A stretch of DNA of 64,000 nt from Paludisphaera rhizosphaerae (GTDB taxonomy: Bacteria; Planctomycetota; Planctomycetia; Isosphaerales; Isosphaeraceae): positions 124,001-188,000 of the forward strand of contig NZ_JAALCR010000012.1 in NCBI RefSeq assembly GCF_011065895.1. Reading direction: 5' to 3'. Below the pieces are notes generated by a model, which was not told the DNA's origin, did no database searches, and saw only the letters and a program-made list of their open reading frames with translations. Both the position numbers and the translations under genes were made by a program. The stretch's first letter is position 1, and every line of letters starts with the position of its first letter. This document shows positions 55,001-64,000 of the stretch, piece by piece.

Positions 55001-55060
55001 CCTTCCCCCCTCGCGAGGAAAGGTGGCCGCGAAACGGCCGGATGAGGAGGGATCGGCGTC
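55001..55060. repeat. Repeat family C, degenerate copy
   Basis: CCTTCCCCCCTCGCGAGGAA, AGGTGGCCGCGAAACGGCCG, GATGAGGAGGGATCGGCGTC. It lies 16 bases after the stop of the sulfatase-fold gene. Confidence 0.6.
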
Positions 55061-55183
55061 GCCCCGGGAGCCGATCGCCGAATGCGCAACCGACGCCGAG
55101 CTTTCCGCTCATCGAATCGCGAAGCGGCCGGTGGGGCACCGTGACCAATTGCCGAGGGATAGGGATAATGCTGGAGCGCGGAG

Positions 55184-55549
55184 TTAGGCGTCCACTTCGG
55201 TTGCCAGCATCCAACCGATGAGTCGATCGATCATCTCGAAGTCGAAATCATCTCCTCGGCGGCGGTGTTGCTCTGGATCGTCGTTGACGATGAGCGGACC
55301 AACATCGAGGCCGCCATCATGCTCGCGAATCGGTAGTCGATAAACATGGTAGCCAGTCCAACTCCGATAGAAGTCGAGCGAATGAGAACGGAGTATGCCG
55401 ACCCACTTATCCTCCATCCGTTGAGGGATGAGGCCGCGCCTGAGCAGTTGCACCTCAGCTTCCGTGAAAGAGCGACTGAAAGGGAGTTCTACTCGAGGCA
55501 GGGGCATCGGCTTGCTGCGACGATCCCAGGGCTCCATTTTGAGACTCAT
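55184..55549 (-). CDS. Uncharacterised small cytoplasmic protein
   Basis: 121 residues, ATG at 55549. No signal peptide or membrane helix. LPFSRSFTEAEVQLLRRGLI, PQRMEDKWVGILRSHSLDFY, RSWTGYHVYRL: the MEDKW...YRSWTG pattern recurs in small orphan proteins scattered through bacteria, to my knowledge without assigned function. The gene lies in a region of lower GC with two other small orphan genes, each separated by paired palindromic repeats. Confidence 0.65.
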   Translation of the reverse strand: MSLKMEPWDRRSKPMPLPRVELPFSRSFTEAEVQLLRRGLIPQRMEDKWVGILRSHSLDFYRSWTGYHVYRLPIREHDGGLDVGPLIVNDDPEQHRRRGDDFDFEMIDRLIGWMLATEVDA

Positions 55550-55664
55550 CGGGAAACGCCTAGCAAGTGATTATGCCAACGAGCGTGCTTACGCCCTCGA
55601 ACGCTTGCGTCAAGGCATTATATCTTAAGGCGTCCTCGCCACATGGAACAGACCAAAGTCGAAT

Positions 55665-55735
55665 AGGGTGGGCATCGCCCACCGACCGATCTCTTGGCCT
55701 GGCAAAAAGATAAGCCGGCGGGCGATGCCCACCCT
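55665..55735. repeat. Palindromic repeat family D, inverted pair
   Basis: AGGGTGGGCATCGCCC (55665-55680) and its exact inverse GGGCGATGCCCACCCT (55720-55735), 39 bases apart. Each arm is also internally palindromic (GGGTGGGCATCGCCCACC type). It lies between two small orphan genes. Confidence 0.8.
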
Positions 55736-55772
55736 GCCAGGCTTCGATCCATCTCGAACCGACGACTGAAGA

Positions 55773-56285
55773 CTACATATAATCATAGTAGTCTGCGATA
55801 TCGGGCTCCTTGGAATCGTCGAAGCCGGCCTCGCGCAATTCCTCGGACGTGACGATCCGATCGCATTCACCGAACATCGCCCGGAACAGCGCATAAAGGA
55901 TCTCGCGATGCGCTGCCTCGCTTGCCTGGTTTGCCTCGACGATCATCCGACTGGCCTCGTACACGATTGGGCCAACCTCGCCGCTTTCGTCCAGCTTCTT
56001 GTGGAGCAGGCCCGCCTCGAGGTACCCGGCCCAAGGATTGGTGACCTGCAGCAGGGAACCGATGGTGTTTTGGAAGAGGCCCCACAGAACTCTTTGTCTT
56101 TGATTGAAGGAAAGCCCTTCGCTCGACAGACGAATCCCGAAGTGCCGCTGGACAGCTTCAAGGAGGGAGGTGTAGTAGTTCGTGAAGTCGGAGTGAACGA
56201 AGTCCTTCCGCTGAGAATAGAGGCATGCCTCAATCAGCACGCGATAATCGTAGGGGCGATCCAGGCGAGCGACGTGATAGCCCAT
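55773..56285 (-). CDS. Uncharacterised protein
   Basis: 170 residues from the ATG at 56285, which has GGAGG 6 bases upstream; an in-frame extension to 56396 runs through a family E repeat, so it is not used. MGYHVARLDRPYDYRVLIEA, CLYSQRKDFVHSDFTNYYTS, then helical segments (GEVGPIVYEASRMIVEANQA) and an acidic end DIADYYDYM. No signal peptide, no domain I can name. Codon use is less GC-biased than in neighbours. Function unknown. Confidence 0.6.
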   Translation of the reverse strand: MGYHVARLDRPYDYRVLIEACLYSQRKDFVHSDFTNYYTSLLEAVQRHFGIRLSSEGLSFNQRQRVLWGLFQNTIGSLLQVTNPWAGYLEAGLLHKKLDESGEVGPIVYEASRMIVEANQASEAAHREILYALFRAMFGECDRIVTSEELREAGFDDSKEPDIADYYDYM

Positions 56286-56337
56286 CGATGCCTCCGGACC
56301 GAGCGAGCAAGTCGACAGGGCTGGTTGTTCCAGCCTC

Positions 56338-56452
56338 GTAGGGTCCGCTGTGCGGACCTTGTTCGCAATAAAGCCCATTCCACCCGGCACGTACACCCAG
56401 CGGTAGATCGCGAAACCCGACCTTCCGGATCGGTCCGCACAACGGACCCTAC
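56338..56452. repeat. Palindromic repeat family E, inverted pair
   Basis: GTAGGGTCCGCTGTGCGGAC C (56338-56358) and GGTCCGCACAACGGACCCTA C (56432-56452) are inverse copies matching at 20 of 21 positions, 73 bases apart. Each also folds on itself (GGTCCG/CGGACC). They lie in the upstream region of the 170-residue orphan gene. Confidence 0.8.
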
Positions 56453-56481
56453 TACGCTTCTACGCTTCGCTTTACGAGGCT

Positions 56482-56772
56482 TTATTCCATAAACTGACCA
56501 CACCAAAGGAATTTCGCAAGGTCTTTCCATGTGGGGGTTTCTATAATCGTCCCGTCTTGTCGGGGATCAAAATGAGAGCATCCACCTTCGATGAACAGAG
56601 AGATGCAGTTATTGGTCCATCCCTCGGCACCGCCCCACTGGTAGATCTCTGGGTTCGCGGCCTCGATGTCTTCCACGCGGCGACGTTCCTCGGCGAAGGC
56701 ATAGGCGAAGGTGAGGAACGTGTCGAGATCATGCACCTGGTCGAGGAGTTCAAGGATAGTCTTGTCTGACAT
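56482..56772 (-). CDS. DUF7660-like small protein
   Basis: 96 residues from the ATG at 56772 (AGGGAAGAG about 10 bases upstream); upstream in-frame ATGs at 56793 and 56901 are possible. The middle VHDLDTFLTFAYAFAEERRR, then GAEGWTNNCISLFIEGG and the end PTWKDLAKFLWCGQFME match what I know of DUF7660: a FLxFxxAL helix, GWxNxxIxxFLE and a Wxxfaxx[LI]xxGxxYE end. Function unknown, cytoplasmic. One of three consecutive small orphan genes on the minus strand. Confidence 0.68.
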   Translation of the reverse strand: MSDKTILELLDQVHDLDTFLTFAYAFAEERRRVEDIEAANPEIYQWGGAEGWTNNCISLFIEGGCSHFDPRQDGTIIETPTWKDLAKFLWCGQFME

Positions 56773-56904
56773 TGAATCGATCTCTTCCCTCATCGATTGA
56801 ATCGAGACCTTGAGAAGTGAGGCGAGCGGTATAACACGGTCGGGGCAAGAGCCGTTAACCCGAGAAGGGTAAGTGTCGTTTATTGAGCGGCTGGCGATCA
56901 ACGC

Positions 56905-57921
56905 TCACTTCGCAAACTCCGCATTCGGATGCGTCGTGTAGAAGTGCAGCCCGCGGCGCGAGTCGTTGAAGCGATAGAAGGGGACGGCGCCGTCGGCGGC
57001 GGCGGGCAGGACGTGGAAGGCGACGCCTTCCGATTGGAAGAGCCTCGGGCGGACGTGTTCGGCGGGGGCGTCGGTGGTGTAGAGGTGGTCGATCCGGCCG
57101 CGGAGCAGTTCGACGGGTTGCCCGGTCGCGGGGACGTAGCAGGCGACGCCTTCCGAGGTGAATGCGCCGGGGGCGTCGATCGTCGGCGAGAGCGTGTAGC
57201 GGTGGCCGCCGGTTCGGACGTTGAGCCAGCGATGCAGGGGGACGGTCCCTGGGCGAGGCTCGGCGTAGACGTACCCCAGGATCCCCTGACGGTCGAGCCG
57301 CGTCAGGTCGAACTTCAGGACGACGAAATCGGGCGCGTAGTCGATGCCGCAGAGGACGCCGTAGTCCTTGAACTGCGCAGCGCGTTTGATGATCTCGGCG
57401 TTGATCTTGGCGTTGACCGACTCCGCCTTGCCGTCGACGACCTGGGTGGCGATGGCGTCGAACTGCTTCCCCAGCAGTCGGGCCAGCAATCCGGCGACGC
57501 CTTCCAACTCGGTCCGCTTCACCTCGTCGACGTCCACGCGGAACCTCGGCGAGCCGTCGAGACCGGCCTCGGCGTTGACGCTGGCCTTGATCTCGAACCG
57601 AAACTTCCGCCAGCCCTCGACGTGGTCCTTCGAACGCGCGGCATGCTCGGAGATCGGCCCTGCAGCCGGCGGTTTGTACTCGCCCTCGACGGTGAACGCC
57701 GCCAGCAGCTTCCGCATCTTGGGGTCGATCCCGACCAGCCGATACGAATGCACCGACCCCTTGTACTTCCCCGCCTGGTCGAACGGGCTAGGAGGCAGCT
57801 TCTCCACCACGCCGGCGATGTAGCCCTTCTCTAGCTTGATCTCCGTGGCGGCGTGCAGCGGGACTGCAACCGCCAGGACGATCGCGAAACCGAGGCAGGG
57901 CCTGAGAAGGTGACGCCGCAT
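56905..57921 (-). CDS. Exported protein with lectin-like (DUF5648-type) C-terminal repeats
   Basis: 338 residues from the ATG at 57921; an in-frame start at 58041 is unlikely. Signal peptide to about residue 25 (VAVPLHAATE). Residues about 25-215 form an unrecognised beta-rich domain (GYIAGVVEKLPPSPFDQAGK, SYRLVGIDPKMRKLLAAF). The last 125 residues contain repeats of the DUF5648 or WxYxFxN-lectin type: VPLHRWLNVRTGGHRYTLSP, RGRIDHLYTTDAPAEH and VPFYRFNDSRRGLHFYTTHP, a fold that usually binds carbohydrate. It could tether the N-terminal domain to a polysaccharide. Confidence 0.72.
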   Translation of the reverse strand: MRRHLLRPCLGFAIVLAVAVPLHAATEIKLEKGYIAGVVEKLPPSPFDQAGKYKGSVHSYRLVGIDPKMRKLLAAFTVEGEYKPPAAGPISEHAARSKDHVEGWRKFRFEIKASVNAEAGLDGSPRFRVDVDEVKRTELEGVAGLLARLLGKQFDAIATQVVDGKAESVNAKINAEIIKRAAQFKDYGVLCGIDYAPDFVVLKFDLTRLDRQGILGYVYAEPRPGTVPLHRWLNVRTGGHRYTLSPTIDAPGAFTSEGVACYVPATGQPVELLRGRIDHLYTTDAPAEHVRPRLFQSEGVAFHVLPAAADGAVPFYRFNDSRRGLHFYTTHPNAEFAK

Positions 57922-58068
57922 GATCGCCCGATCCCTGGGATTCCGATGGGTCCCGATCCATTGGCGCGAGGTTTTACCATCAACACCCCGCCGGGGCCAG
58001 GCGAAACGCCTCGGAGCAACCCTCGACCTTACGCTCTCCAAACACGTCGGGACTGGAGGGAAGCACGA

Positions 58069-59145
58069 TCAGTACCCATCGGAGGCGACGATCTCGCCGC
58101 CGGCCTTGCTCCCCAGGGACCACCACGTCATCGGGTTGACGGAGTCCTTGATGAACCGCACACTGCCGTCGGCGAGCAGGGTGTTGACGCCGCCGGTATG
58201 GTGGCTTCGCATCGCGAACATCCCATTGGCGCCGGTAAGCGAGCCGCAATCAGGCACCGTGGAATTCGGGGTCGACAACATCGTGTTGAGCGGGCCCGAA
58301 ACCGTCCGCCCCGAGGCCCAGTACAACCCGGCGGTGTCATTGACGACAATGTCTCCGGCTTTCACCGCGGCGATGCACAGGCGGACGTACTGGGCGAGAT
58401 AGCCCTGGCCCGGCTCGCCGGGCACCGTTTGCTCGTTCCCGGTCCCCACCGCGAAGCCATCCTGGACGGAGGTCCCAGAAGGCCAGGCGAGCTTGGGATA
58501 ACGTTCGGCGCCGTTGACCCTGGGGACGTCGAAGTCGCCGGTGAGGATCTCGCTGAACGCGACCGTGTTGCTCGTCCCATCGGTCACGCTGTTCATGCCG
58601 TAAGCCCTCAAAACGGCGAACATCCCCACTCCCACGCCGCCGCCGGGATCGCCGTCGTGGCGGAACTGCGGGCCCAGACTGGCGGCGTAGTTGGTGGGCT
58701 TGCCCGTCGCGATCGTCACCGGCGAGTCCGACGGACAAAGATAAAGGGTCACCGACGTGTTAATGACCGTCAAGTTGATCCTGAAGAGGTCCGGGGTCGA
58801 GCCATAGACCGCCCCGATGCTGAAGTTGAATGCGTTGGAGAGCGCCTGCTGCTCCACATTGGCGAGCAGATAGACGAGCACGCTGGGCCCGTTCAGGACG
58901 TTTCGGTCCGGGCCTCCAGGAAGCCCCGCCCCCATCGGGAAGGCGTCGTTTGCGGAATGATAATTGTGCAGGCCCAGGCCGATCTGCTTGAGGTTGTTCA
59001 CGCACTGGAGTCGTCTGGCGGCCGCGCGCGCCGCCTGGACGGCGGGCAGCAGCAGAGCGATCAGCACGGCGATGATCGCAATCACCACCAGAAGTTCGAT
59101 GAGCGTGAACGCCCGGCGGCGAGACCTGCGGGAGGGGTAAGGCAC
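58069..59145 (-). CDS. DUF1559 pseudopilin-like protein (GTG start)
   Basis: 358 residues. I use the GTG at 59145, with GGAG 8 bases upstream; it gives the leader (M)[19 protein letters not shown] longer in-frame ATG at 59289 would put 48 residues before the leader. Ala precedes Phe at the cleavage site. Helix [11 protein letters not shown] varies slightly from the other copies (AREAARR). Body: [54 protein letters not shown], end [10 protein letters not shown]. Located downstream of a 911-residue ligase/GNAT gene on the same strand, 262 bases away. Confidence 0.9.
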   Translation of the reverse strand: MPYPSRRSRRRAFTLIELLVVIAIIAVLIALLLPAVQAARAAARRLQCVNNLKQIGLGLHNYHSANDAFPMGAGLPGGPDRNVLNGPSVLVYLLANVEQQALSNAFNFSIGAVYGSTPDLFRINLTVINTSVTLYLCPSDSPVTIATGKPTNYAASLGPQFRHDGDPGGGVGVGMFAVLRAYGMNSVTDGTSNTVAFSEILTGDFDVPRVNGAERYPKLAWPSGTSVQDGFAVGTGNEQTVPGEPGQGYLAQYVRLCIAAVKAGDIVVNDTAGLYWASGRTVSGPLNTMLSTPNSTVPDCGSLTGANGMFAMRSHHTGGVNTLLADGSVRFIKDSVNPMTWWSLGSKAGGEIVASDGY

Positions 59146-59407
59146 TGGCAGCGCTCCACGAAAGAGAGAACGCGCGGATGCGGTCCCGAAAGGACCACCG
59201 CCCACGAACGTGGGATCGACCGTATGAAGAGGGAGAGGTCGAGAATAGAGCCGCATCCAAGCAGGCACAACAAGAATCTTTGACGACACTCCAAATCGTT
59301 TCGCAATACCCAGGAGCAGGCTGTTCGACGCCGACGAAACGGCGATGGCCTGCGCGACTCTGGTATTGCTCGATCAAACGCCCAGGTCGGATGGCGCCAA
59401 CCCGCGA

Positions 59408-62143
59408 TCAGAGCACCATCTCCGCTCGGACGACTCCTTCCTCCAGGTCGCGAGTCGTCTTGAAGCCGACCTTCTCGCTGACGCGGAGCATCTCCACATT
59501 CTCGGGGAGGATCTCGCCGCGGACGACGGCGACGCGCTCGTCGCGGCCGACTTGCAGGATTCGGCGCAGGAGTTCGCTCCCCAGGCCGCGGCCCTGAAAG
59601 TCGTCGCTGACGATCAGGGCGAACTCGGCCTCATCGGTGCCTTGAATCTTGCTGAGGCGGCTGACCCCTCGGATCTTGCGCTCGCCGGTGTCGGGGTCTC
59701 GCGACTCGGCCACCAGGGCCATCTCGCGGTCGTAGTCGATGAAGCAGATGCGCGTCAGGCGCTCGTGGGCGATCCGCGTGCTGTACTTCATCGCGTGAAA
59801 ATATCGCAGCGCGACGCTCCGTTCCGAGAGCGTGGCGTGGAACTTCACCAGGAGCGGCTCATCCTCGGGGCGGATTGGGCGGATCGTCAAACGCTCACCC
59901 TTCTTGGAGGTCCACGGGAACGTGTACTGCGAGGGGTACGGCCGGATCGCCGCGCGGGGGAGGTCCGAGGCGTGAACGAGCGGGCTGTGGACGATGATGC
60001 GGGCGTCCAGGACGATCAGGCGGTCGGGCGACGCGAACAGCGGGTTGACGTCGATCTCCTTGATCCACGGCTGCTCCACCACAAGGTCGCTGAACCGCAC
60101 CAGCAACTGCTCCAGGGCCTTCATGTCCACGGACGCCTGGCCGCGGATCCCCTTCAGGGCCGTGTAGATCCGCGTCTGCTCCATCATCCGGCGCGCGAGC
60201 GTCGTGTTGAGCGGCGGCAGGCCGAGCGCCCGGTCGCCCAGGACCTCGACGTGTCGGCCGCCGGCTCCGAAGAGGAGGACGGGGCCGAACTCGGGGTCGA
60301 GGCTGCTCCCCAGCAGGACCTCCACGCCGGCCTCGGGTTGGATCATCGGCTGGACGCCCACGCCCTGGAAGTGCTCGGGCCCGGCCGAGGCGGTGACGGC
60401 GCGCTCGATCGAGTGGAACGCCCCCCGGACGGCGTCGGTGTCGTAGAGGTTCAGGCGGACGCCGCCGACGTCGCTTTTGTGGGTGATCGTCGTCGAGTTC
60501 AACTTCACGGCCACCGGCCAGCCGAACTTCGACGCCGCGTCGACCGCCTCGTCGGCCGTCTGCACGACCGTCGTGGGGACGGTCGGCACGTCGTAGAGGG
60601 CCAGCACCGTCTTGGATTCGGCCTCGGTCAGGATCGTCCGGCCCTCGGCACGAACGGCGCCCAGCAGGGCCTCCACGCGATCGCGCGGCGAGCCGACGGA
60701 AGGGTCGCCCGGCGGCATCGTCGGCGTTTCATAGAGGCCTTGCAGGTTATAACTCGACCGCCACATCAGGGCGAAGACGCGGGCGGCGGCGTCGGGGTGG
60801 GGGTACGTTGGAACGCCCGCCTCGGTGAGCGCGGCGGTCCCTTCCTCGACCGATTCGCCCCCCATCCACGAGGCCAGCACCGGCTTGCCCAGCACCTTGG
60901 CGTGCCGCTTCAGCCGGCCGGCGACGGCCGTGGGGTCGGTGGCGGTCTGGGGGGTGAGGATCGTCAGCAGACCGTCGACGCCGTCGTCGGCGGCAAGGAC
61001 TTCCACGGCCTTGCCGAACCGCTCCGGGTCGGCGTCGCCCAGGACGTCCACCGGGTTGCCGTGGCTCCAGCCCTCGGGCAGCGCCGCGTCGAGGATCTTC
61101 AGCGAATCAGGGGTGAAATCGGCGAGCGTCCCGCCGTGCTCCACCAACGAGTCGACGGCCAGCACGCCGGGGCCGCCGGCGTTGGTGACGATCGCCAGGC
61201 GGGGGCCTCGCGGACGGGGCTGCTTGGAGAGGACGTCGGCCATGTCGAAGACGTCGGCGATCGAGTCGACCCGCAGGACGCCGACGCGGCGGAAGGCGGC
61301 CTCCAGCACGGAGTCGCCGCCGACGAGGGCCCCGGTGTGCGTCGCCGCCGCGGCGCGGGCGGCGGCCGAGCGCCCGGCCTTCAGGACGATGATCGGCTTG
61401 GTCAGCGCGACCTCGCGCGAGGCCGACAGGAACGCCCGGGCGTCGCCGATCGACTCCATGTAGAGGACGATGCTCTTGGTCTTGGGGTCGTCGCCGAGGT
61501 AGTCGATCAGGTCGCCCCAGCCGACGTCGAGCATCGAGCCGACCGAGATGAACGCGCTGAAGCCGACGTTCTCCTTGCGGCTCCAGTCGAGCACGGCCAT
61601 GTCGAGAGCGCCGCTCTGGCTGATGTAGCCGACGCTCCCCGGCCGCGCCGGACTGTGGGCGAAGGTCGCGTTCATGCCGCTGTGGGGCCGCATCACCCCC
61701 ATGCAGTTCGGCCCGACGACCCGCATCCGCCCCCTGCGTGCCCGCTCCAGGATCTCATGCTCCAGCCGGACGCCCTCCGGCCCGGCCTCGCGGAAACCGG
61801 CGGAGATCACCACGGCCCCGCGCACGCCGGCCTCGACGCATTCCGAGATCACCCCGGGGACCGTCGCCGCGGGGGTCACGACGACCGCCAGGTCGACCGG
61901 GTCCGGCACCGAGGCCACGTCCTTGTAAGCCTTGATCCCCAGCACGTTCCGCCGCGTGGGGTTGATCGGGAAGACGGTCGCGCCGAAGGGGTTGCTGATC
62001 AGGTTCCAGAGCACCGCCCGCCCCGGGCTCCCCGCCTTCTCCGTCGCCCCGATCACCGCCACCGTCCGAGGCGCGAAGATCGCATCCAACGGCCGATCCC
62101 CGGCCGCCTCTCCCGTGATCCTTCCCTTGGACAGCCGATGCAT
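59408..62143 (-). CDS. ADP-forming acyl-CoA ligase/GNAT acetyltransferase fusion (Pat-like)
   Basis: 911 residues. N-terminal CoA-binding domain ([20 protein letters not shown]). Succinyl-CoA ligase-like domains follow, with [19 protein letters not shown] containing the phosphohistidine in THTGA, and [12 protein letters not shown]. An ATP-grasp-like region has [20 protein letters not shown]. The last 165 residues are a GNAT domain ([40 protein letters not shown]). It matches the bifunctional acetate-CoA ligase/GNAT group to which protein acetyltransferases of the Pat type belong. It may acetylate an acyl-CoA synthetase. GGAGGG precedes the start. Next gene downstream of ALP. Confidence 0.9.
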   Translation of the reverse strand: MHRLSKGRITGEAAGDRPLDAIFAPRTVAVIGATEKAGSPGRAVLWNLISNPFGATVFPINPTRRNVLGIKAYKDVASVPDPVDLAVVVTPAATVPGVISECVEAGVRGAVVISAGFREAGPEGVRLEHEILERARRGRMRVVGPNCMGVMRPHSGMNATFAHSPARPGSVGYISQSGALDMAVLDWSRKENVGFSAFISVGSMLDVGWGDLIDYLGDDPKTKSIVLYMESIGDARAFLSASREVALTKPIIVLKAGRSAAARAAAATHTGALVGGDSVLEAAFRRVGVLRVDSIADVFDMADVLSKQPRPRGPRLAIVTNAGGPGVLAVDSLVEHGGTLADFTPDSLKILDAALPEGWSHGNPVDVLGDADPERFGKAVEVLAADDGVDGLLTILTPQTATDPTAVAGRLKRHAKVLGKPVLASWMGGESVEEGTAALTEAGVPTYPHPDAAARVFALMWRSSYNLQGLYETPTMPPGDPSVGSPRDRVEALLGAVRAEGRTILTEAESKTVLALYDVPTVPTTVVQTADEAVDAASKFGWPVAVKLNSTTITHKSDVGGVRLNLYDTDAVRGAFHSIERAVTASAGPEHFQGVGVQPMIQPEAGVEVLLGSSLDPEFGPVLLFGAGGRHVEVLGDRALGLPPLNTTLARRMMEQTRIYTALKGIRGQASVDMKALEQLLVRFSDLVVEQPWIKEIDVNPLFASPDRLIVLDARIIVHSPLVHASDLPRAAIRPYPSQYTFPWTSKKGERLTIRPIRPEDEPLLVKFHATLSERSVALRYFHAMKYSTRIAHERLTRICFIDYDREMALVAESRDPDTGERKIRGVSRLSKIQGTDEAEFALIVSDDFQGRGLGSELLRRILQVGRDERVAVVRGEILPENVEMLRVSEKVGFKTTRDLEEGVVRAEMVL

Positions 62144-62222
62144 GACGAACCCTCCCGGCGGAGCGTCTCACCACGCCCGCCGGGAGTCTATGCTAAACCG
62201 AGGGAGCCGCGAACCCCAGGGA

Positions 62223-63926
62223 TCAGGGCTTCGGCGGGCCAGCGACCAGGGCCTCGGGGTCGTCGAGGACGAGGTAGTGGCCGTGGTCGGCGGTGACGAT
62301 CAGGACCGACTCGTCCCAGTTCGAGTGGGCTTCGACCCAGGCGATGATGGTCCGGACGGCCTCCTCGCCGCTGAAGACGGCGCCGACGGCGTTGTCGAGG
62401 TTGTTGTCGTGCAGAGCCCAGTCGACGTCCCCCGCCTCGACGAAGAGGGCGAAGGGGGTCTTGCGGGCGGCCAGGACGGCGAGGGCGGCTTCGGTCATCC
62501 CGGACAGCGTCGGGTTCATGCGGAGGTCCTCGGCGGAATAGGACTCGGCCTTTCCGGAGGCTCCGGCGACGGGGCGGAAATCGCCGTCGGCCGTCCGAAA
62601 GGGGAGGTGCCCCTGCGTGGACGACCCGAACAGGCCGAAGAGACGTTTCCCCTCGCCCGCCGCGCGATCGGCGGCCGAGCGGAGGGCCGACGGCCCCTCG
62701 ACGCCGGGCGTCGACCGGACGACCACGTACGGACCGCCGCGGCGAGCGTCGATCGCGGCCAGGTCGTCGTCCGACAGGTAGCCCCCCTTCGCGGCGTTGA
62801 GCCCGTGGTGGGAGACGTCGCGGTGGTTGATCGCGTGGCCTTCGCCACAGCCAATCACCACATCAAGCCCCGGCAGGCGAGGCCCCTTGCCGGTCTCCTG
62901 GACGATCGAGGGGAGCCCGAGCATCTCGCGGCCGAGATCCTGGCAGTCGCCCCGGCTGACGTTGTGGGCGTAGGTCGCGGCAGGTGAAGCGTCGTCGAAG
63001 ACCACGCTGCTCGCGATCCCGACGGCCCAGCCCTTCGCCTGCAACTCGTTGAAAAGCGTCGGCGCGAACCGGCCGTCCTCGGCGACGTTGATCGACGTGT
63101 TGTAGGACTTCACCCCGGTGGAGAACTCGCCCGCGCTGGGGGCGCTGTCGGTGTAGGCGTGGAGGACGCGGCCGACCTTCGCCACGCCATCGCGGTCGGT
63201 TTCGCTGGCCGATTGGCCCTTCAGGTAACCCCGCGCCTGAGCGAAAAGGGGGCCGGGCGTCCACGGGGTCGGCCCGGCGATCATCGGGTCATAACCGCCG
63301 CCGAGCGTCCCTGGAGCCAGGGCCACCGTTTGACGGTCGACGTCGACGACCGTCTTGTCGTGCGTTGGAGCCGTCACGACGAAGCCGAACCGAGCGGTGC
63401 CGGCAGCGTCGTAGTCCTGGAAGACCAGGCCGGTCCCCTTGCCCTCGGAGTAGCCGACGCGGCCGGCCTTGACGATCGCCGCGGCGCGCGTCGTATCCCA
63501 GTCGAGGCCGTCGAACCAGACCGTGAAGATGTATTTGGCTCCGCGAGCGGCGGCGTTCTTCTGCACCCGGTAGAGGTCGCTCTGGTCGGCGTAGACGGCG
63601 TCGGGATTCACGGTGTTCGGGGGCAGGACGCCGAAGAGAGAGCGGACCCCTTCCTCGGTTCGGTAGCGGCTGTTCTCGCCCGTGACCGCGCCGAGGTCAG
63701 CCTTGCTCCCGAACGTGTAGACGGGGATCAGCCGGTTCGTGTGGCTGCCGTGGTTAGTGAAGACGTCGTTGGGCGCCTGCGAGCCGAAGTGGTAGGGCCG
63801 CGGGAGCCTCTGATCCCTGGTCGCGACGGCCCGTTCCTGGAGTTCGCGGAGGCGGTCGTCGCCGCGGGCGAGGGCCGCCGAGGCGATCAGAACGAGCGGC
63901 AAAACCCGATATAAAGCGGCGGACAT
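62223..63926 (-). CDS. Exported alkaline phosphatase (PhoA-type fold)
   Basis: 567 residues, AGGAGAG before the ATG at 63926. Signal peptide (VLPLVLIASAALARGDD). The catalytic serine region is LHAYTDSAPSAGEFSTG, parallel to TDSAASATA in alkaline phosphatases. Metal-binding motifs are at FVEAGDVDWALHDNNL and LIVTADHGHY. The protein is longer than typical PhoA (about 450), with an N-terminal extension (LPRPYHFGSQAPNDVFTNHG). It would release phosphate from esters in the periplasm. The ligase/GNAT gene is downstream; a DUF1559 gene ends 52 bases upstream. Confidence 0.87.
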   Translation of the reverse strand: MSAALYRVLPLVLIASAALARGDDRLRELQERAVATRDQRLPRPYHFGSQAPNDVFTNHGSHTNRLIPVYTFGSKADLGAVTGENSRYRTEEGVRSLFGVLPPNTVNPDAVYADQSDLYRVQKNAAARGAKYIFTVWFDGLDWDTTRAAAIVKAGRVGYSEGKGTGLVFQDYDAAGTARFGFVVTAPTHDKTVVDVDRQTVALAPGTLGGGYDPMIAGPTPWTPGPLFAQARGYLKGQSASETDRDGVAKVGRVLHAYTDSAPSAGEFSTGVKSYNTSINVAEDGRFAPTLFNELQAKGWAVGIASSVVFDDASPAATYAHNVSRGDCQDLGREMLGLPSIVQETGKGPRLPGLDVVIGCGEGHAINHRDVSHHGLNAAKGGYLSDDDLAAIDARRGGPYVVVRSTPGVEGPSALRSAADRAAGEGKRLFGLFGSSTQGHLPFRTADGDFRPVAGASGKAESYSAEDLRMNPTLSGMTEAALAVLAARKTPFALFVEAGDVDWALHDNNLDNAVGAVFSGEEAVRTIIAWVEAHSNWDESVLIVTADHGHYLVLDDPEALVAGPPKP

Positions 63927-63978
63927 AAATCTCTCCTGTCCAGCCGAGGCCGGGAGAGGCCGGCCCCGGCGCGACGGG

Positions 63979-64000
63979 TCAGTACGAATCGGCGCTGATG
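63979..64000 (-). CDS. DUF1559 protein, C-terminal end only
   Basis: The last 22 bases, read on the minus strand, end in ISADSY and a TGA stop at 63979-63981. This is the invariant C terminus of the DUF1559 proteins (compare GGEVISADSY at 21406). The rest of the gene is beyond the window. It would be the eighth DUF1559 gene, followed by the alkaline phosphatase gene after 52 bases on the same strand. Confidence 0.75.

Noticed and set aside
59345-62296. 983-codon open frame on the plus strand over the ligase/GNAT gene
   Set aside because: High GC keeps antisense frames open. Its translation is Arg/Asp/His-rich without known motifs, while the minus strand has three recognisable domains.

Overview
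The window looks like a chromosomal segment of a planctomycete, most probably an Isosphaeraceae-type species. The DNA is GC-rich throughout. Seven complete DUF1559 pseudopilin-like genes and the tail of an eighth lie in 64 kb. There are four sulfatase-fold proteins, an FG-GAP protein with an N-terminal LEPR motif, a toroid/DUF4159 protein, a PEP-CTERM protein and many small lipoproteins. I see no rRNA, tRNA, CRISPR array, phage module or transposase.

Layout. 1-6.2 kb (minus strand): a truncated FG-GAP repeat protein, a DUF2157/GDYXXLXY membrane pair, a one-helix membrane protein and a 17-unit TPR protein. 6.7-17.7 kb: DUF1559 gene, terpenoid-toroid/DUF4159 protein, DUF1328 micro-membrane protein, GT39-like membrane protein, an EEP-LamG exonuclease/phosphatase-fold protein and a lipoprotein-DUF1559 pair. 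17.9-23.4 kb: two sulfatases around a GNAT enzyme, a DUF1559 gene and a lipoprotein gene interrupted by an in-frame TGA. 23.4-30.9 kb: threonine ammonia-lyase (ilvA), an ABC ATPase with a large membrane partner, DUF1877, MazG-like and XylR/AraC-type genes. 31.2-37.8 kb: DUF1559 plus lipoprotein, then a three-gene operon (ACS-type MFS transporter, galacturonokinase-like GHMP kinase, Gfo/Idh oxidoreductase), then another DUF1559 gene. 37.9-41.6 kb: a tightly packed glyoxalase-glyoxalase-alpha/beta hydrolase-nitrilase operon, a cupin and an NAD(P)-binding protein. 42-50 kb: DUF1559 plus lipoprotein, PEP-CTERM protein, SnoaL-like protein, GDSL hydrolase, a DUF6348-like protein and a sulfatase. 50-64 kb: ketopantoate reductase family protein, ceramidase-like protein, a membrane-anchored sulfatase-fold protein without the usual cysteine, three small orphan genes, a lectin-like protein, DUF1559, an acyl-CoA ligase/GNAT fusion, an alkaline phosphatase and the end of an eighth DUF1559 gene.

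Most genes look like the exported-protein and carbohydrate-scavenging repertoire expected of planctomycetes. Sulfatases and phosphatase would release sulfate and phosphate from polymers, the MFS/kinase/oxidoreductase operon would import and process a sugar acid, and the DUF1559 proteins with their partner lipoproteins sit at the envelope.

The most unusual structure is between the genes. At least five families of short palindromic repeats occupy the intergenic spaces, most as inverted pairs of hairpins like REPINs or BIMEs. No transposase that could move them is in the window. Gene functions are assigned from motifs read in the translated sequence; no database search was run.
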